A DNA stretch of 64,000 bases from the NCBI GenBank assembly GCA_905182555.1, contig CAJJBX010000015.1:1-64000 (forward strand), in the 5' to 3' direction. The notes under the pieces were generated by a model, which worked only from the letters and a program-made list of their open reading frames with translations, made no database searches and was not told the DNA's origin. A program made the translations under genes and the position numbers. Position 1 is the stretch's first letter; every line of letters begins with the position of its first letter. Below, piece by piece: positions 1 through 9,046 of the stretch. This DNA is from an uncultured Ilumatobacter sp. (lineage in GTDB: Bacteria; Actinomycetota; Acidimicrobiia; Acidimicrobiales; Ilumatobacteraceae).

Positions 1-419
1 GAGCAACAGCAACACTGTCGTTGATCGCCGCCGGGTACGGGTGCTCAGGTGCGAGCCGATAGTCGACCGAGACGACGGTGAAGCCGAGGCCGTTCAGGAG
101 TTCTTTCTCGTCGTCGTTGAGTTCGGGGCTTGCCAAGCACATGCCGCCTCCGTGTATGTGGAGATACACCGCTGCTGGGCTGCCAGGAGCCTCGATAACT
201 CGGCACGGCACCCCAGCGATCGAACGATCCACGGCCCGGCTCGATCGGTATCTGAAGAGCGAGCTGGCGCCGGCGCGAGCCCCCTGGAGGTTTTCGAATG
301 GGTCACCCGGCGGGTCTGCTGGATCGCCGGGAGCCACGGCCAGCGCCGCGTATGCCGCGTGGGCCGCAGCGAGAGCCTCAGGCCGGAACGAGTCGAACGT
401 TTCAGGCCACAACTGCATC
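1..419 (-). CDS. Alpha/beta hydrolase fold-3 (HSL-family esterase), C-terminus cut by window edge
   Basis: Reading the minus strand from an ATG at 419 gives about 139 residues that run off the left edge of the window. The frame has an in-frame TGA shortly upstream, so this is the only reasonable ATG. Around residues 85-95 the segment YLHIHGGGMCLASP carries the HGGG oxyanion-hole motif of hormone-sensitive-lipase-type esterases, followed by VSVDYRLAPEHPYPAA, the typical strand-helix signature of the alpha/beta hydrolase-3 family. The catalytic GxSxG serine lies beyond the window. The substrate cannot be told; these enzymes hydrolyse short-chain esters or lactones in the cytoplasm. It diverges from the acetamidase gene, so the 160-base gap between them probably holds promoters for both. 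Confidence 0.8.
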
Positions 420-560
420 AGCCATTCTGCACTCGAACGGTGGGCTACGCCTCAGTCGGACCATCCATTTGCTCACCTGGATACCACCGGCGAAGCTCCG
501 AACAACTCTTTTTGAGTCGTGATCCGCTTGTAGTCGCCACGAAATACTCTGTTCATCAAC

Positions 561-571
561 TGGTCTTACCG
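561..571. promoter_or_regulatory. GntR/FadR-type operator, acetamidase promoter
   Basis: TGGTCTTACCG is one base from a perfect TGGT-N3-ACCA palindrome, the core bound by FadR/PdhR/LldR-type GntR regulators. It ends 10 bases before the acetamidase ATG. Near-identical copies occur at 6700-6710 and 8985-8995, both at promoters. Binding is inferred from the pattern and position only. Confidence 0.5.
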
Positions 572-581
572 TCGCACAACG

Positions 582-1640
582 ATGAGCAACATACGGTTAG
601 CCGCGACGCCGCACACCTGCTTCTGGGGGTTCCTGGATGCCACCGAACCGCCGGTGTTGAGCGTGGCGCCCGGCGAAACAATCACGATCGAGGCGATCAC
701 GCACCATTCAGGTGATGCGCCTGACCTGCTGATGGACGACGGAATCAAGGCGATCTGGGACGGCATTGCTCCTGAGACTCGGACGCCCGGTGTGCACATC
801 ATGACCGGTCCAATTGAAGTGCAGGGCGCCAAGCCCGGCGACACGCTGCGCGTCGAACTGCTGTCGATGACCCCGCGGATGCCGTATGGCTCCAACCTCG
901 CGGCGAATTGGGGGTTGTTCCACACACAGTTCAGCAAAGAACGCATCACGATCTACGAACTTGTCGATCCGGATCCGGCTGGCGGTTTCCCCGCAGCAGC
1001 TCGCCCTATGTTCGGCTTCGACTTCACCGCTCTCGAGTTGTACGACATCCCGGGAGTCATTTCCGAAGCGGAGCCGGCCAAGCGTGAGCCCTTCCGCCGA
1101 GCCGTCAAGGTGCCGGTGCGTCCGCATCTCGGGGTAATGGGCGTCGCTCCGCAAGGCGGTCGCGTCAGCAGCATCCCGCCAGGGGTGTTCGGCGGCAACG
1201 TCGACAACTGGCGCTTCGGTCCCGGCGCCACTGTGCACTACCCGGTCTTTCATGAGGGCGCCGGTTTTTACGTCGGGGACCCACATTTCGCCCAAGGCGA
1301 TGGCGAGATCTGCGGCACAGCAATCGAGGCTTCGCTGAACGTCACGCTCCGTTTGTCGTTGGCCAATGACCTGCCGGTTGCAGCCCCGTTGCTCCGAACC
1401 GACACCCACTGGTATACGCACGGCTTCTCCGGTGGCTCTGAAGAGGGCGTCGACGGCCTCGGTGTGGCGATGGCAATGGCAGCGGAACAGATGCTTAAAC
1501 TGATGGTTGACCGAGGCGGTTTCACAATGGACGAGGCGTACTCGCTCGCCTCGGTAGCGATTGACCTCGGCATCACCCAAGTTGTTGATGGCACGGTTGG
1601 CTGCCACGCCGGTATCGCGCACTCGATTCTCGACCGCTGA
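582..1640 (+). CDS. Acetamidase/formamidase family amidohydrolase
   Basis: This 352-residue protein belongs to the FmdA/AmdA family, which hydrolyses formamide or short aliphatic amides to ammonia and the acid in the cytoplasm. The central part (about residues 45-90, with [11 protein letters not shown] and [18 protein letters not shown]) and the C-terminal part with [14 protein letters not shown] match the family layout, and the length is normal. It lies 22 bases upstream of ureA on the same strand, so it probably heads the urease operon. This suggests joint recovery of nitrogen from amides and urea. A GntR-type palindrome sits just before the start codon. The true amide substrate cannot be read from the sequence. 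Confidence 0.88.
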   Translation: MSNIRLAATPHTCFWGFLDATEPPVLSVAPGETITIEAITHHSGDAPDLLMDDGIKAIWDGIAPETRTPGVHIMTGPIEVQGAKPGDTLRVELLSMTPRMPYGSNLAANWGLFHTQFSKERITIYELVDPDPAGGFPAAARPMFGFDFTALELYDIPGVISEAEPAKREPFRRAVKVPVRPHLGVMGVAPQGGRVSSIPPGVFGGNVDNWRFGPGATVHYPVFHEGAGFYVGDPHFAQGDGEICGTAIEASLNVTLRLSLANDLPVAAPLLRTDTHWYTHGFSGGSEEGVDGLGVAMAMAAEQMLKLMVDRGGFTMDEAYSLASVAIDLGITQVVDGTVGCHAGIAHSILDR

Positions 1641-1662
1641 CTCATTACGTTCAAAGGCCTAT

Positions 1663-1974
1663 ATGTATCTCACACCACACGAACAAGAACGGCTGATGGT
1701 CCACGTGGCGGCTGATGTTGCACGCGGCCGGATGGCCCGCGGCCTCCAGCTGAATTACCCCGAGGCGGTGGCGATTCTCACCGATTGGGTCCTTGAGGCC
1801 GCCCGCGATGGGCGGACGGTTGTCGACCTGATGGACGCAGGCCGTCACGTGCTGACGCGCGATGACGTGATGGAAGTAGATGCAGCGATGGTCCGCGACG
1901 TTCAAGTCGAGGCGACATTTGCGGACGGGACCAAACTCGTCACGCTGCACAACCCGATTGGAGCGAGCCAATGA
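1663..1974 (+). CDS. ureA: Urease subunit gamma
   Basis: The 103-residue protein starting [12 protein letters not shown] is a full-length urease gamma subunit. [23 protein letters not shown] and the C-terminal LVTLHNPI are conserved family segments. An upstream in-frame extension exists but lies within the acetamidase gene; the ATG at 1663 matches the family start. The gene overlaps ureB by four bases (ATGA), indicating translational coupling. Together with UreB and UreC it forms the nickel urease that hydrolyses urea to ammonia and carbamate. Confidence 0.96.
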   Translation: MYLTPHEQERLMVHVAADVARGRMARGLQLNYPEAVAILTDWVLEAARDGRTVVDLMDAGRHVLTRDDVMEVDAAMVRDVQVEATFADGTKLVTLHNPIGASQ

Positions 1975-2297
1975 TTCCGGGAGAGATTGCAGGCCCTGAT
2001 ATCCCGATCGAAATCAATGTCGGGCGGAACGTTCTGACATTGCGTGTCGAAAACGGTGGGGACCGGCCGATTCAGATCGGTTCGCACTATCACTTTGCTG
2101 AGGCGAACCCGTCGCTGCGGTTTGATCGCCCGCTGGCCCACGGCCGCCGGCTCGACGTGCCCGCTGGAACGGCAATTCGATTCGAACCGGGCATCGCCAC
2201 CGATGTCGACCTCGTCCCCTTCGTGGGCGATCGGGTGATACCGGGCCTGCGCGGCGAGACCGCTGGCCGGCTCGACGAACCAAAGGGTGTGTCATGA
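1971..2297 (+). CDS. ureB: Urease subunit beta
   Basis: This 108-residue urease beta subunit begins [18 protein letters not shown] and contains the invariant segment [23 protein letters not shown]. The length is typical. It overlaps ureA at its start and ureC at its stop by four bases each. It packs against UreC in the (alpha-beta-gamma)3 enzyme and contributes no metal ligands. Confidence 0.96.
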   Translation: MIPGEIAGPDIPIEINVGRNVLTLRVENGGDRPIQIGSHYHFAEANPSLRFDRPLAHGRRLDVPAGTAIRFEPGIATDVDLVPFVGDRVIPGLRGETAGRLDEPKGVS

Positions 2298-4012
2298 GCC
2301 GAATCGATCGATCCCGCTACCGCAATCTGTATGGGGCAACCAAGGGCGACCGCATCAGGCTCGCCGACACCGAGCTGTGGATAGAAGTCACCGAGGACTA
2401 TTGCGCTGGTGGCGACGAAGCTGTCTTTGGTGGCGGCAAGGTCATTCGCGAGTCAATGGGGCAGTCGACACGAACACGAGCTGACGGAGCACCCGACCTC
2501 ATCATCACCGGTGCGGTAATCCTCGATCACTGGGGTGTCGTGAAGGCTGACGTCGGTGTCAAAGACGGACGGATTGTCGGGATCGGCAAAGCCGGCAACC
2601 CCGACACCATGGATGGTGTCGATCCGGCACTCGTCATTGGGCCGTCGACCGAAATCCTCGCCGGCAACGGCAAGATTCTCACCGCCGGAGCCATCGATTG
2701 TCACGTCCACCTCATTTCGCCCACACTTCTGGACGAGGCGTTGACGTCAGGAATCACGACCATCATCGGTGGTGGGACCGGGCCTGCCGAAGGCACCAAA
2801 GCCACGACTGTGGCGGGATCGTGGTACCTCGAGCGGATGCTCGAAGCCCTCGACCACTGGCCCATCAACATTGCCCTCATGGGCAAGGGCAACACGGTCA
2901 ATCCTGAAGCAATGTGGGAGCAGCTGAGGTCAGGGGCAGCGGCGTTCAAGTTGCACGAAGACTGGGGCACCACACCTGCAGCGATCGACGCCTGCTTGAC
3001 CGTGGCCGATGCCTCGGGAGTGCAAGTCGCAATCCACACCGACACCCTCAATGAGGCGGGCTACGTCGAAAGCACGTTGGCCGCGATTGCCGGGCGTTCG
3101 ATTCACACGTTCCACACCGAGGGCGCCGGGGGCGGTCACGCCCCCGACATTATGAAGGTGGCGTCGCATTCCAATGTCCTGCCATCGTCGACCAATCCGA
3201 CTCGACCGCACACGGTCAACACCGTTGCTGAACACCTCGACATGCTGATGGTCTGCCACCATCTGAACCCCTCTGTGCCGGAGGATCTTGCGTTCGCCGA
3301 GAGCCGCATACGGCCGTCGACGATTGCGGCCGAGGACATCCTCCACGACATGGGAGCGATCTCGATGATCGGCTCCGACAGCCAAGCAATGGGTCGTATC
3401 GGCGAGGTGGTGCTGCGGACCTGGCAAACGGCACATGTGATGAAGCTGCGTCGAGGAGCGCTGTCAATCGGCGACGCATCTGACGGCCCTGGTGACAACT
3501 TGCGGGCTCGTCGCTACATCTCGAAGTACACAATTTGTCCTGCGGTCGCCCATGGGTTGGCCGCTGACGTGGGATCCGTCGAAGTCGGCAAGCTTGCTGA
3601 CCTTGTCCTGTACGACCCGGCTTTCTTTGGTGTGCGTCCGCATTGCGTGGTCAAGGGCGGAATGATTGCATGGGCACAAATGGGCGATGCCAATGCGTCG
3701 ATCCCCACGCCGCAGCCTCAGCTTCCCCGGCCGATGTTCGGTGCCGCTCCCGGTGTTGCCCCTGGGCTTTCGCTTGCGTGGGTTTCGAACGCAGCCCTTG
3801 ATGATGGCCTCCCCGATCGGCTGAACGTGCGGCGCCGATTCGTGCCTGTTTCGAACACCCGCAGTGTCGGCAAAGTCGATATGCCATTGAACGATGCGAT
3901 GCCCGACATTGAGATCGATGCGGACACGTTCGCGGTGCGCATCGACGGTGACTTGATCACAGAATCACCAGCCGAGTCCTTGCCCATGGCCCAGCGGTAC
4001 TTCCTGTATTGA
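2294..4012 (+). CDS. ureC: Urease subunit alpha (nickel catalytic subunit)
   Basis: The 572-residue protein is a full-length UreC. Nickel-binding and catalytic elements are visible: CHVHLISP around residue 136 supplies the first His pair, the lysine of FKLHEDWG (about residue 219) is the one carbamylated to bridge the two nickels, [10 protein letters not shown] and [15 protein letters not shown] supply further histidines, and the mobile-flap cysteine and catalytic histidine are in VCHHLNPS (C321, H322). No key residue is missing, so the enzyme should be active if matured by the UreF, UreG and UreD encoded immediately downstream. Confidence 0.98.
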   Translation: MSRIDRSRYRNLYGATKGDRIRLADTELWIEVTEDYCAGGDEAVFGGGKVIRESMGQSTRTRADGAPDLIITGAVILDHWGVVKADVGVKDGRIVGIGKAGNPDTMDGVDPALVIGPSTEILAGNGKILTAGAIDCHVHLISPTLLDEALTSGITTIIGGGTGPAEGTKATTVAGSWYLERMLEALDHWPINIALMGKGNTVNPEAMWEQLRSGAAAFKLHEDWGTTPAAIDACLTVADASGVQVAIHTDTLNEAGYVESTLAAIAGRSIHTFHTEGAGGGHAPDIMKVASHSNVLPSSTNPTRPHTVNTVAEHLDMLMVCHHLNPSVPEDLAFAESRIRPSTIAAEDILHDMGAISMIGSDSQAMGRIGEVVLRTWQTAHVMKLRRGALSIGDASDGPGDNLRARRYISKYTICPAVAHGLAADVGSVEVGKLADLVLYDPAFFGVRPHCVVKGGMIAWAQMGDANASIPTPQPQLPRPMFGAAPGVAPGLSLAWVSNAALDDGLPDRLNVRRRFVPVSNTRSVGKVDMPLNDAMPDIEIDADTFAVRIDGDLITESPAESLPMAQRYFLY

Positions 4013-4037
4013 TGGCGTTACTGACGGCTGGCAAGAC

Positions 4038-4709
4038 GTGAACTCGGCGTTGATGATGCTCATCGACGGTCGATTTCCCGCGGGCGGCCACACGAACTCG
4101 GCGGGCGTCGAAGCGGCGGTTCGGATCGGTGACATCCGAGACGACGCGACCCTCGAGCGGTATCTCAGAGGTCGCCTTGCAACGACGGGCAGAGTCGATG
4201 CTGCGTTCTGTGCGCACGTTGCGGCACTGGCCAATCCGACTGATGCAGTGCTTGGCGTGATCGATTCCGAGTACTCGGCGCGCATGCTGTCGCCGCAGCT
4301 GCGCGATGCCAGCCGACGGTTCGGTCGCCAACTGTTGCGTGCTGGTTCGACGGTGTGGAGCGGCCCCATTGTCGACGCAGTGGCACGGTCTCAATCAGAT
4401 GCCCACCAGCCAGTGGTGCTTGGCGCATTCGTCGCTGCCGCTGGCGGCACACCAGACAATGCTGCAGCGCTGTCGTTCCATCATCTGGCTGCAGCGGTCA
4501 CGTCTGCTGCGATCCGTCTGCTGGGCCTCGACCCAATGACCGTGGCCGCAGTGCAGGCTCGTGTCGGATGCGAGGTTGACCAATGGATGGTTGATGCCGA
4601 GTTGTGGGCCACCTCACCTGTTGCGGAACTGCCAGCGTGTGGTGGCTCGCTGACTGAAATCCTTGCCGAAGATCATGGGCGCTGGGACGCCCGCCTGTTC
4701 GTTGCCTGA
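4038..4709 (+). CDS. ureF: Urease accessory protein UreF
   Basis: This 223-residue protein starts with GTG at 4038; the only ATG in the gap after ureC opens a frame that closes within ten codons. [19 protein letters not shown] near the N-terminus is the conserved UreF entry motif, and the rest is alanine-rich and helical as expected. UreF binds UreD on apo-urease and gates GTP hydrolysis by UreG during nickel insertion. It sits 25 bases after ureC and 10 bases before ureG. No ureE is found in or near the operon, so nickel delivery must rely on UreG or another protein. Confidence 0.92.
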   Translation: MNSALMMLIDGRFPAGGHTNSAGVEAAVRIGDIRDDATLERYLRGRLATTGRVDAAFCAHVAALANPTDAVLGVIDSEYSARMLSPQLRDASRRFGRQLLRAGSTVWSGPIVDAVARSQSDAHQPVVLGAFVAAAGGTPDNAAALSFHHLAAAVTSAAIRLLGLDPMTVAAVQARVGCEVDQWMVDAELWATSPVAELPACGGSLTEILAEDHGRWDARLFVA

Positions 4710-4719
4710 ATCGAGAAAC

Positions 4720-5403
4720 ATGCCCCCACACGACATTCCCCATGACAACTTCCTCCAGGACTCAGCACCGCCTGATCGCGTTGGTGCCACGGCGCGACGC
4801 GCAGTGCGCGTCGGGATAGGTGGCCCGGTCGGCTCGGGCAAGACGACACTTGTTGGTTCGCTCTGCGCGCTCCTGCGCGACGAGCTGTCAATCGTGGTCG
4901 TCACCAACGATATTTTCACCTCCGAAGATGCAGATGCACTGCGCAACGCAGCCGCCTTGCCAACAGAGCGCATCGTTGCGGTCCAAACCGGCTGCTGCCC
5001 GCACACTGCAATTCGTGATGACATCGCGGCCAACCTTGACGCAGTCGAGCAACTGGAGACGTTGCACGGCGATGTTGATCTCACCCTGGTGGAGTCTGGT
5101 GGCGACAACCTCACGGCGATCTTCAGTCGAGGCCTTGTCGATGTGCAGGTCTTCGTGCTTGATACCGCCGGTGGCGACGATGTCCCGCGCAAAGGTGGCC
5201 CCGGTGTAGCGATGGCTGACCTGCTGGTGATCAACAAGGTCGACCTCGCGCAGTACGTCGGGTCTGATGTCAATCAGATGTTGAGCGATGCGCGAGACCG
5301 GCGTGATGGTCGACCAGTGATCCCGACATCGCTCGTAGATCAATCAGGAGCGCGTGAGGTTGCTGAATGGGTCGTCGCTCAGATTGCTGCGCGTCGCCAG
5401 TGA
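4720..5403 (+). CDS. ureG: Urease accessory GTPase UreG
   Basis: The protein of about 227 residues has the UreG P-loop [11 protein letters not shown], the [10 protein letters not shown] switch segment, the metal-binding [10 protein letters not shown] (a CPH motif that binds nickel or zinc between two UreG monomers), ESGGDNL and the guanine-specificity motif NKVDLA. The start at 4720 is chosen because it follows the ureF stop; an in-frame ATG within ureF is also possible. UreG uses GTP hydrolysis to release nickel into the carbamylated active site of UreC. It overlaps ureD by four bases. Confidence 0.95.
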   Translation: MPPHDIPHDNFLQDSAPPDRVGATARRAVRVGIGGPVGSGKTTLVGSLCALLRDELSIVVVTNDIFTSEDADALRNAAALPTERIVAVQTGCCPHTAIRDDIAANLDAVEQLETLHGDVDLTLVESGGDNLTAIFSRGLVDVQVFVLDTAGGDDVPRKGGPGVAMADLLVINKVDLAQYVGSDVNQMLSDARDRRDGRPVIPTSLVDQSGAREVAEWVVAQIAARRQ

Positions 5404-6116
5404 AGGGTCATGGTTCGATTGTCGTAGCGAGTGGGGGCCCAACGTGCAGGTCGACACTGCATTCGTCGTACTCAGAACCGCCTTTCAGTATCCGCCAGTG
5501 TGGCGAACGGATTCTGGTCGCGGCGTCCGCGGCTGCACCTGTCGGGGGCGATGCACTGACTCTGGACATCGCAGTCCTCACAGGGGCGCATGCAAACATC
5601 GGAACCGTTGCGTCAACGATCGTGCTCCCGGGCCCGACCGGTGCGCCGTCGAGAATGTCGACGCGATGCACTGTTGGTGTGGACGCCCACCTGGAGTGGG
5701 TTGGCGAGCCGACGGTGTCGGTTATTGGCTCCGACCACACCATCACCACGACGGTCGACCTCGATCAGTCAGCGACCTGCCGGGTCGTCGAAGAGGTCTC
5801 CCTCGGACGTTCCGATGAGCTATCGGGCCGCCTCCGATTGGTGCTGCGAATCGAGCGCGGTGGGCGCCCACTCGTCCACCACGATGAGACCTTCGGCCCG
5901 AACGTTGCTGGGTCGGGCAGCGTGGTGTCGGTGGGCGATGCCCGCCACGTTGTTTCGGAAGTGCTGGTCGGCGTCGACGCAGGCCAGTCGCGTGTGACGA
6001 TGTTTGAGGGGTGCCGTGTTGGTTGGCTCCCCGTTGCCGACGACGTGGTGATGATGCTTGGCGTTGGGCCGAACCGCCCCGCAGTGCGTGCTGCGGTGGC
6101 GAGCATCCGACCCTGA
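5400..6116 (+). CDS. ureD: Urease accessory protein UreD
   Basis: This 238-residue protein probably starts at GTG 5400, overlapping the ureG stop in a GTGA junction, giving [14 protein letters not shown]. The segment [20 protein letters not shown] and the C-terminal [18 protein letters not shown] are UreD-like, though UreD sequences are poorly conserved. UreD is the scaffold that docks UreF and UreG on urease. Being last in the operon, after ureG, is a common actinobacterial order. Sequence similarity alone is weaker than for the other urease genes; the position makes the assignment firm. Confidence 0.88.
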   Translation: MKGHGSIVVASGGPTCRSTLHSSYSEPPFSIRQCGERILVAASAAAPVGGDALTLDIAVLTGAHANIGTVASTIVLPGPTGAPSRMSTRCTVGVDAHLEWVGEPTVSVIGSDHTITTTVDLDQSATCRVVEEVSLGRSDELSGRLRLVLRIERGGRPLVHHDETFGPNVAGSGSVVSVGDARHVVSEVLVGVDAGQSRVTMFEGCRVGWLPVADDVVMMLGVGPNRPAVRAAVASIRP

Positions 6117-6120
6117 ACGG

Positions 6121-6648
6121 CTACTCGATTGTCCAGCCAGCAGGAAGCGGGGTGTCGCCGATGACCTCGTGGGTATCTGGGTCGACTTCGACGCCATCGA
6201 GGTGGGCCCACAGCATGATTTGGTTGCCCCACGGGTCCATGAATGACGCGTTTGCCCCGCCGAAGTCGGTCCAGAAATGATCGCGCCACAACTCGGTGGC
6301 TCCAAGGCGGACCGCAGCTTCGAGGATGCGTTCAAAGGAATCGTCGTCGCTGACCAAGATCCAGGCTCGGATTGACCGGCCGGGCCCGCTGAGGTTTGTG
6401 GGTTCTTGCGGAGCGCTTGGCGGCCGCGGGCGCATGTTGGCGGCGCTTGAGATGCCCATATGAAGGTTGCCATTTGGCCCCTGCGAACCGTCGTCGATCT
6501 TCTGATTCTGGCCGGGGACGATGCGTGCGAAGACGTCAGCGATCCGATCCTCGACCTCCCAGTTGAAGACTTCGGCGTAGAACGCGCGTGCGGCGTTCAC
6601 ATCGTCGGACGGGAAGTCGACGAAAACGAGTGTGTTTGGATAAGTCAT
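6121..6648 (-). CDS. VOC (glyoxalase/extradiol dioxygenase fold) protein
   Basis: The 175-residue protein has the two half-modules of the vicinal oxygen chelate fold: NTLVFVDFPSDDVNAARAFYAEVFNWEVE at the N-terminus is the classic first beta-alpha-beta unit, and ASFMDPWGNQIMLWA near the C-terminus is the matching D-P-x-G-N end of the second. Such single-module-pair proteins include glyoxalase-like isomerases and antibiotic-binding proteins, and the substrate cannot be assigned. It converges on ureD with only four bases between the stops, and its start faces the first Rieske oxygenase gene, so the short gap between them is a divergent promoter. Confidence 0.85.
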   Translation of the reverse strand: MTYPNTLVFVDFPSDDVNAARAFYAEVFNWEVEDRIADVFARIVPGQNQKIDDGSQGPNGNLHMGISSAANMRPRPPSAPQEPTNLSGPGRSIRAWILVSDDDSFERILEAAVRLGATELWRDHFWTDFGGANASFMDPWGNQIMLWAHLDGVEVDPDTHEVIGDTPLPAGWTIE

Positions 6649-6691
6649 GGTGCCCCCTTGAGCGCGTTCGGTATGCCTCTAAACTACTGTC

Positions 6692-6710
6692 TGGTCTGAT
6701 GGTCTTACCA
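6692..6710. promoter_or_regulatory. GntR/FadR-type operator overlapping the Rieske gene start
   Basis: TGGTCTGATGGTCTTACCA contains a perfect TGGT-N3-ACCA palindrome (6700-6710) preceded by a repeated half-site TGGTCTG. It matches the 19 bases at 8977-8995 at 18 positions. The start codon ATG at 6699 lies inside it. A TACTGT hexamer at 6685-6690, eight bases before the ATG, could be the -10 box of a leaderless transcript; the regulator would then block both promoter escape and translation start. Confidence 0.6.
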
Positions 6711-7907
6711 CTTGGCATTTCAGTTGATTCCCTTCGTCAGTCGCGCGGTTCGTTCACCGAGGCGGTCGGCCTGCCTCCAATGGTGTATTCCGACCCCGAG
6801 TTTCATCGTTTCGAAATGGATGCAATTTTCGGTGCCGATTGGCTGTGCGTTGGTCGCCAGGAGCAGGTTTCCGAGGTCGGCGACTACCTTTCGGTGACCC
6901 GCGCCGGCGAACCGCTGATCGTTGTGCGCTCGAAAGACAGCTCGATTCGTGTCATGTCGGCGGTGTGTCAGCACCGAGCAATGTGCATTACCGCATCTGT
7001 CGATCGGACCGATGACGACATGTTGGCCCCGCCGGATCTTGAGTCGGGGACGACACGTCAGTTCCGCTGCCCCTACCACTTCTGGGTCTATGACCTTGAT
7101 GGACAACTCGTTGGTGCACCCGAGATGAGTCAGACGCCAGGCTTTGACATGGCCGATGTACAGCTGCCGAGTCTGCCCGTTGAAGTTTGGAACGGCTTCA
7201 TTTTCACCAACTTTGACGCTGATGCTGAGCCCCTTGCGCCGCGCCTTGCGAAGCTCGACGCAGTGCTTGCGAACTACGCCGTTGAGTCGCTTGTCACGGT
7301 CGACCCGGTGACGATCCCTGACGTGCCGTTCAACTGGAAAATCATGATCGAGAACTTCATGGAGATGTACCACAACAGCCGGTTGCATAAGGGAATCCAT
7401 GAGTTTGCTCCGTCGTCAGGTGCCTGGTACTCCGATCCGGACCCGGGTGATGTTGCCATGTTCGGCTTCAACGAAACCATCGAGCCGGATGGCGGATTTA
7501 ACCCGACGTTCAAAGCGCTTTTCCCGCCGTTGCCCGGCACCACAATCGAAGAGCGCCAGCGCGTCGTTTTCGCTCTGGTTGCGCCGTCACTGTTGATGGG
7601 GTTCCAGTCGGACTCTGCGTTCTGGTTTTACGTTGACCCGACCGGCCCAACCACCCATGCGTTGAGCATGGCCTACATCTTTCCGGCTTCGACAATCGAC
7701 TTGCCTGACTTTGGCGACACCCTTGAAGAGGCGATTGCTGGCGTGTCGAACTTCAATCGGCAAGACATGCCGACCAACGTGTCGGTGCAACTTGGGATGC
7801 AGTCCCGATTCGCTCCACGAGGTCGTTATGCCTGGCAGGAAGGTGTGCTGGCGCAGTTCAACACCTGGCTCGTGAGCCGGTATGAAGCAGCAGACTCAAA
7901 GCAGTAG
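6699..7907 (+). CDS. Rieske aromatic ring-hydroxylating dioxygenase, alpha-subunit type
   Basis: This roughly 402-residue protein has an N-terminal Rieske [2Fe-2S] domain, with CQHR and CPYHFWVYD supplying the two Cys and two His ligands, and a C-terminal catalytic domain with the mononuclear-iron motif NFMEMYHNSRLHKG (two His ligands). The start at 6699 is favoured because the next in-frame Met (6780) would leave out the conserved approach to the PEFHRFEMDAIF helix; longer upstream frames run into the divergent gene. Family members hydroxylate aromatic rings or N-methylated compounds with electrons from a separate reductase, which is not encoded nearby. The operator at its start links it to the acetamidase-urease and reductase genes. 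The natural substrate is unknown. Confidence 0.88.
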   Translation: MVLPLGISVDSLRQSRGSFTEAVGLPPMVYSDPEFHRFEMDAIFGADWLCVGRQEQVSEVGDYLSVTRAGEPLIVVRSKDSSIRVMSAVCQHRAMCITASVDRTDDDMLAPPDLESGTTRQFRCPYHFWVYDLDGQLVGAPEMSQTPGFDMADVQLPSLPVEVWNGFIFTNFDADAEPLAPRLAKLDAVLANYAVESLVTVDPVTIPDVPFNWKIMIENFMEMYHNSRLHKGIHEFAPSSGAWYSDPDPGDVAMFGFNETIEPDGGFNPTFKALFPPLPGTTIEERQRVVFALVAPSLLMGFQSDSAFWFYVDPTGPTTHALSMAYIFPASTIDLPDFGDTLEEAIAGVSNFNRQDMPTNVSVQLGMQSRFAPRGRYAWQEGVLAQFNTWLVSRYEAADSKQ

Positions 7908-7924
7908 CGGTAGCAGAGCTACGT

Positions 7925-8909
7925 TCAGCTTGTGGGGTTAATCAGGGCGCTGTAGCGGCGGCGCCATTCAAGCGACGCTTTGTCTGACTGCACGTCAACA
8001 AGCGCTCCACGATCGAGCGACAGCTCCCCGGGGAACTGTTCGAGCATCTGGCGATCTTCACGGGCAACCTCGCGCGGCGAAGCCAACGATCTGCTGGCCC
8101 GTTGTCGCGACGTCGTCATTGCGCCAGAGAACGAACGTGAAGTAGCTGCGATCAGCGCTGATGGGTGATGCGGTCATGAACAGTGTTTGTTCGATGCCGT
8201 TTTCGTACGACATGGTGCTGCGCACCGAGAAAGGGAGTGCGAACCCGGTTGACATGTGGAGCTGAATGATGTCGTCACCGCCGCCCGACATCACCTTTGC
8301 TTCTGCCTCGTTGTTGACCGTGACCGAATAGGTGTATCCGTAGAACGTGTCGTCGAGCTGCTCGAGGGTGAAGTTGGGAACGGTTTGCTCCTGCTCGCGT
8401 CCGAAGGTTCCGGTGTGGGTGTACGGGAAGTGTGCGACATCGAGCATGTTGTCGATCATCCGCGTGACCGAGCAGTTCCAGACCTCCATTGACGTGTTGA
8501 GGCGCGTGAACGAGCTGTCCTCGTCAACTCCGAGGTGCGGAACTGATTGTGTGGGCTCGCCGGGGCAGAACCAGACCAGCCCGTAACGCTCGGTGACCGA
8601 GAGCGCAAAGAGGTGGGCGGCGGGTGCAATCGTTGCCCCGGGGCCTGACGAGGGCACGCTCACACATCGGCCTTGATCGCCGAAAGCCCACCCGTGGTAC
8701 GGGCAGTGCAGACAGCCATCGATGACGGTTCCAAGCGACAGTTTGGCTTCGCGATGTGTGCATTGGTCGGCTGCTGCGATGAGCGTTCCGTCTGGGCCTC
8801 GCCACAGAACATACGCTTTATCGCGCACCTCAACGGGATACGGCTGGCCGCCAATGGCGTCACTCGTCGCAACGGCGTACCAACATCCGTCAAGTTGCGA
8901 GCTACTCAC
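7925..8909 (-). CDS. Rieske oxygenase, VanA/PaO-like, with a frameshift near the C-terminus
   Basis: The frame starting at GTG 8909 gives a Rieske domain (CTHREAKL and CPYHGWAFGDQG) and an iron site in IDNMLDVAHFPYTHTGTFG, like vanillate demethylase and related Rieske monooxygenases. It stops at 8058, just after TGQQIVGFA. The expected continuation REVAREDRQMLEQFPGE is encoded in another minus frame down to 7925. A one-base slip near 8080-8090 therefore splits the last 50 residues. A single base error in the sequence would explain this; a real mutation is also possible because this tail is needed for the fold. The gene converges on the first Rieske gene and diverges from the reductase at 9047, sharing the operator at 8977-8995. 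Confidence 0.8.
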
Positions 8910-8976
8910 CGGCGGCGGCTAAATGAGGTGGGGAACAGAAGATGAAGAACATGTTGTACGCACATTTCGTGTGTGG

Positions 8977-8995
8977 TGGTCTGTTGGTCTTACCA
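8977..8995. promoter_or_regulatory. GntR/FadR-type operator between Rieske and reductase genes
   Basis: TGGTCTGTTGGTCTTACCA contains a perfect TGGTCTTACCA palindrome plus an extra upstream half-site, and differs at one base from the site at 6692-6710. It lies in a 137-base divergent intergenic region and could control both flanking genes. Confidence 0.6.
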
Positions 8996-9046
8996 TAGAG
9001 TTGCGTAGCAGCTCAGCGCAAACGACAATCAGCATGGAGATCACCG

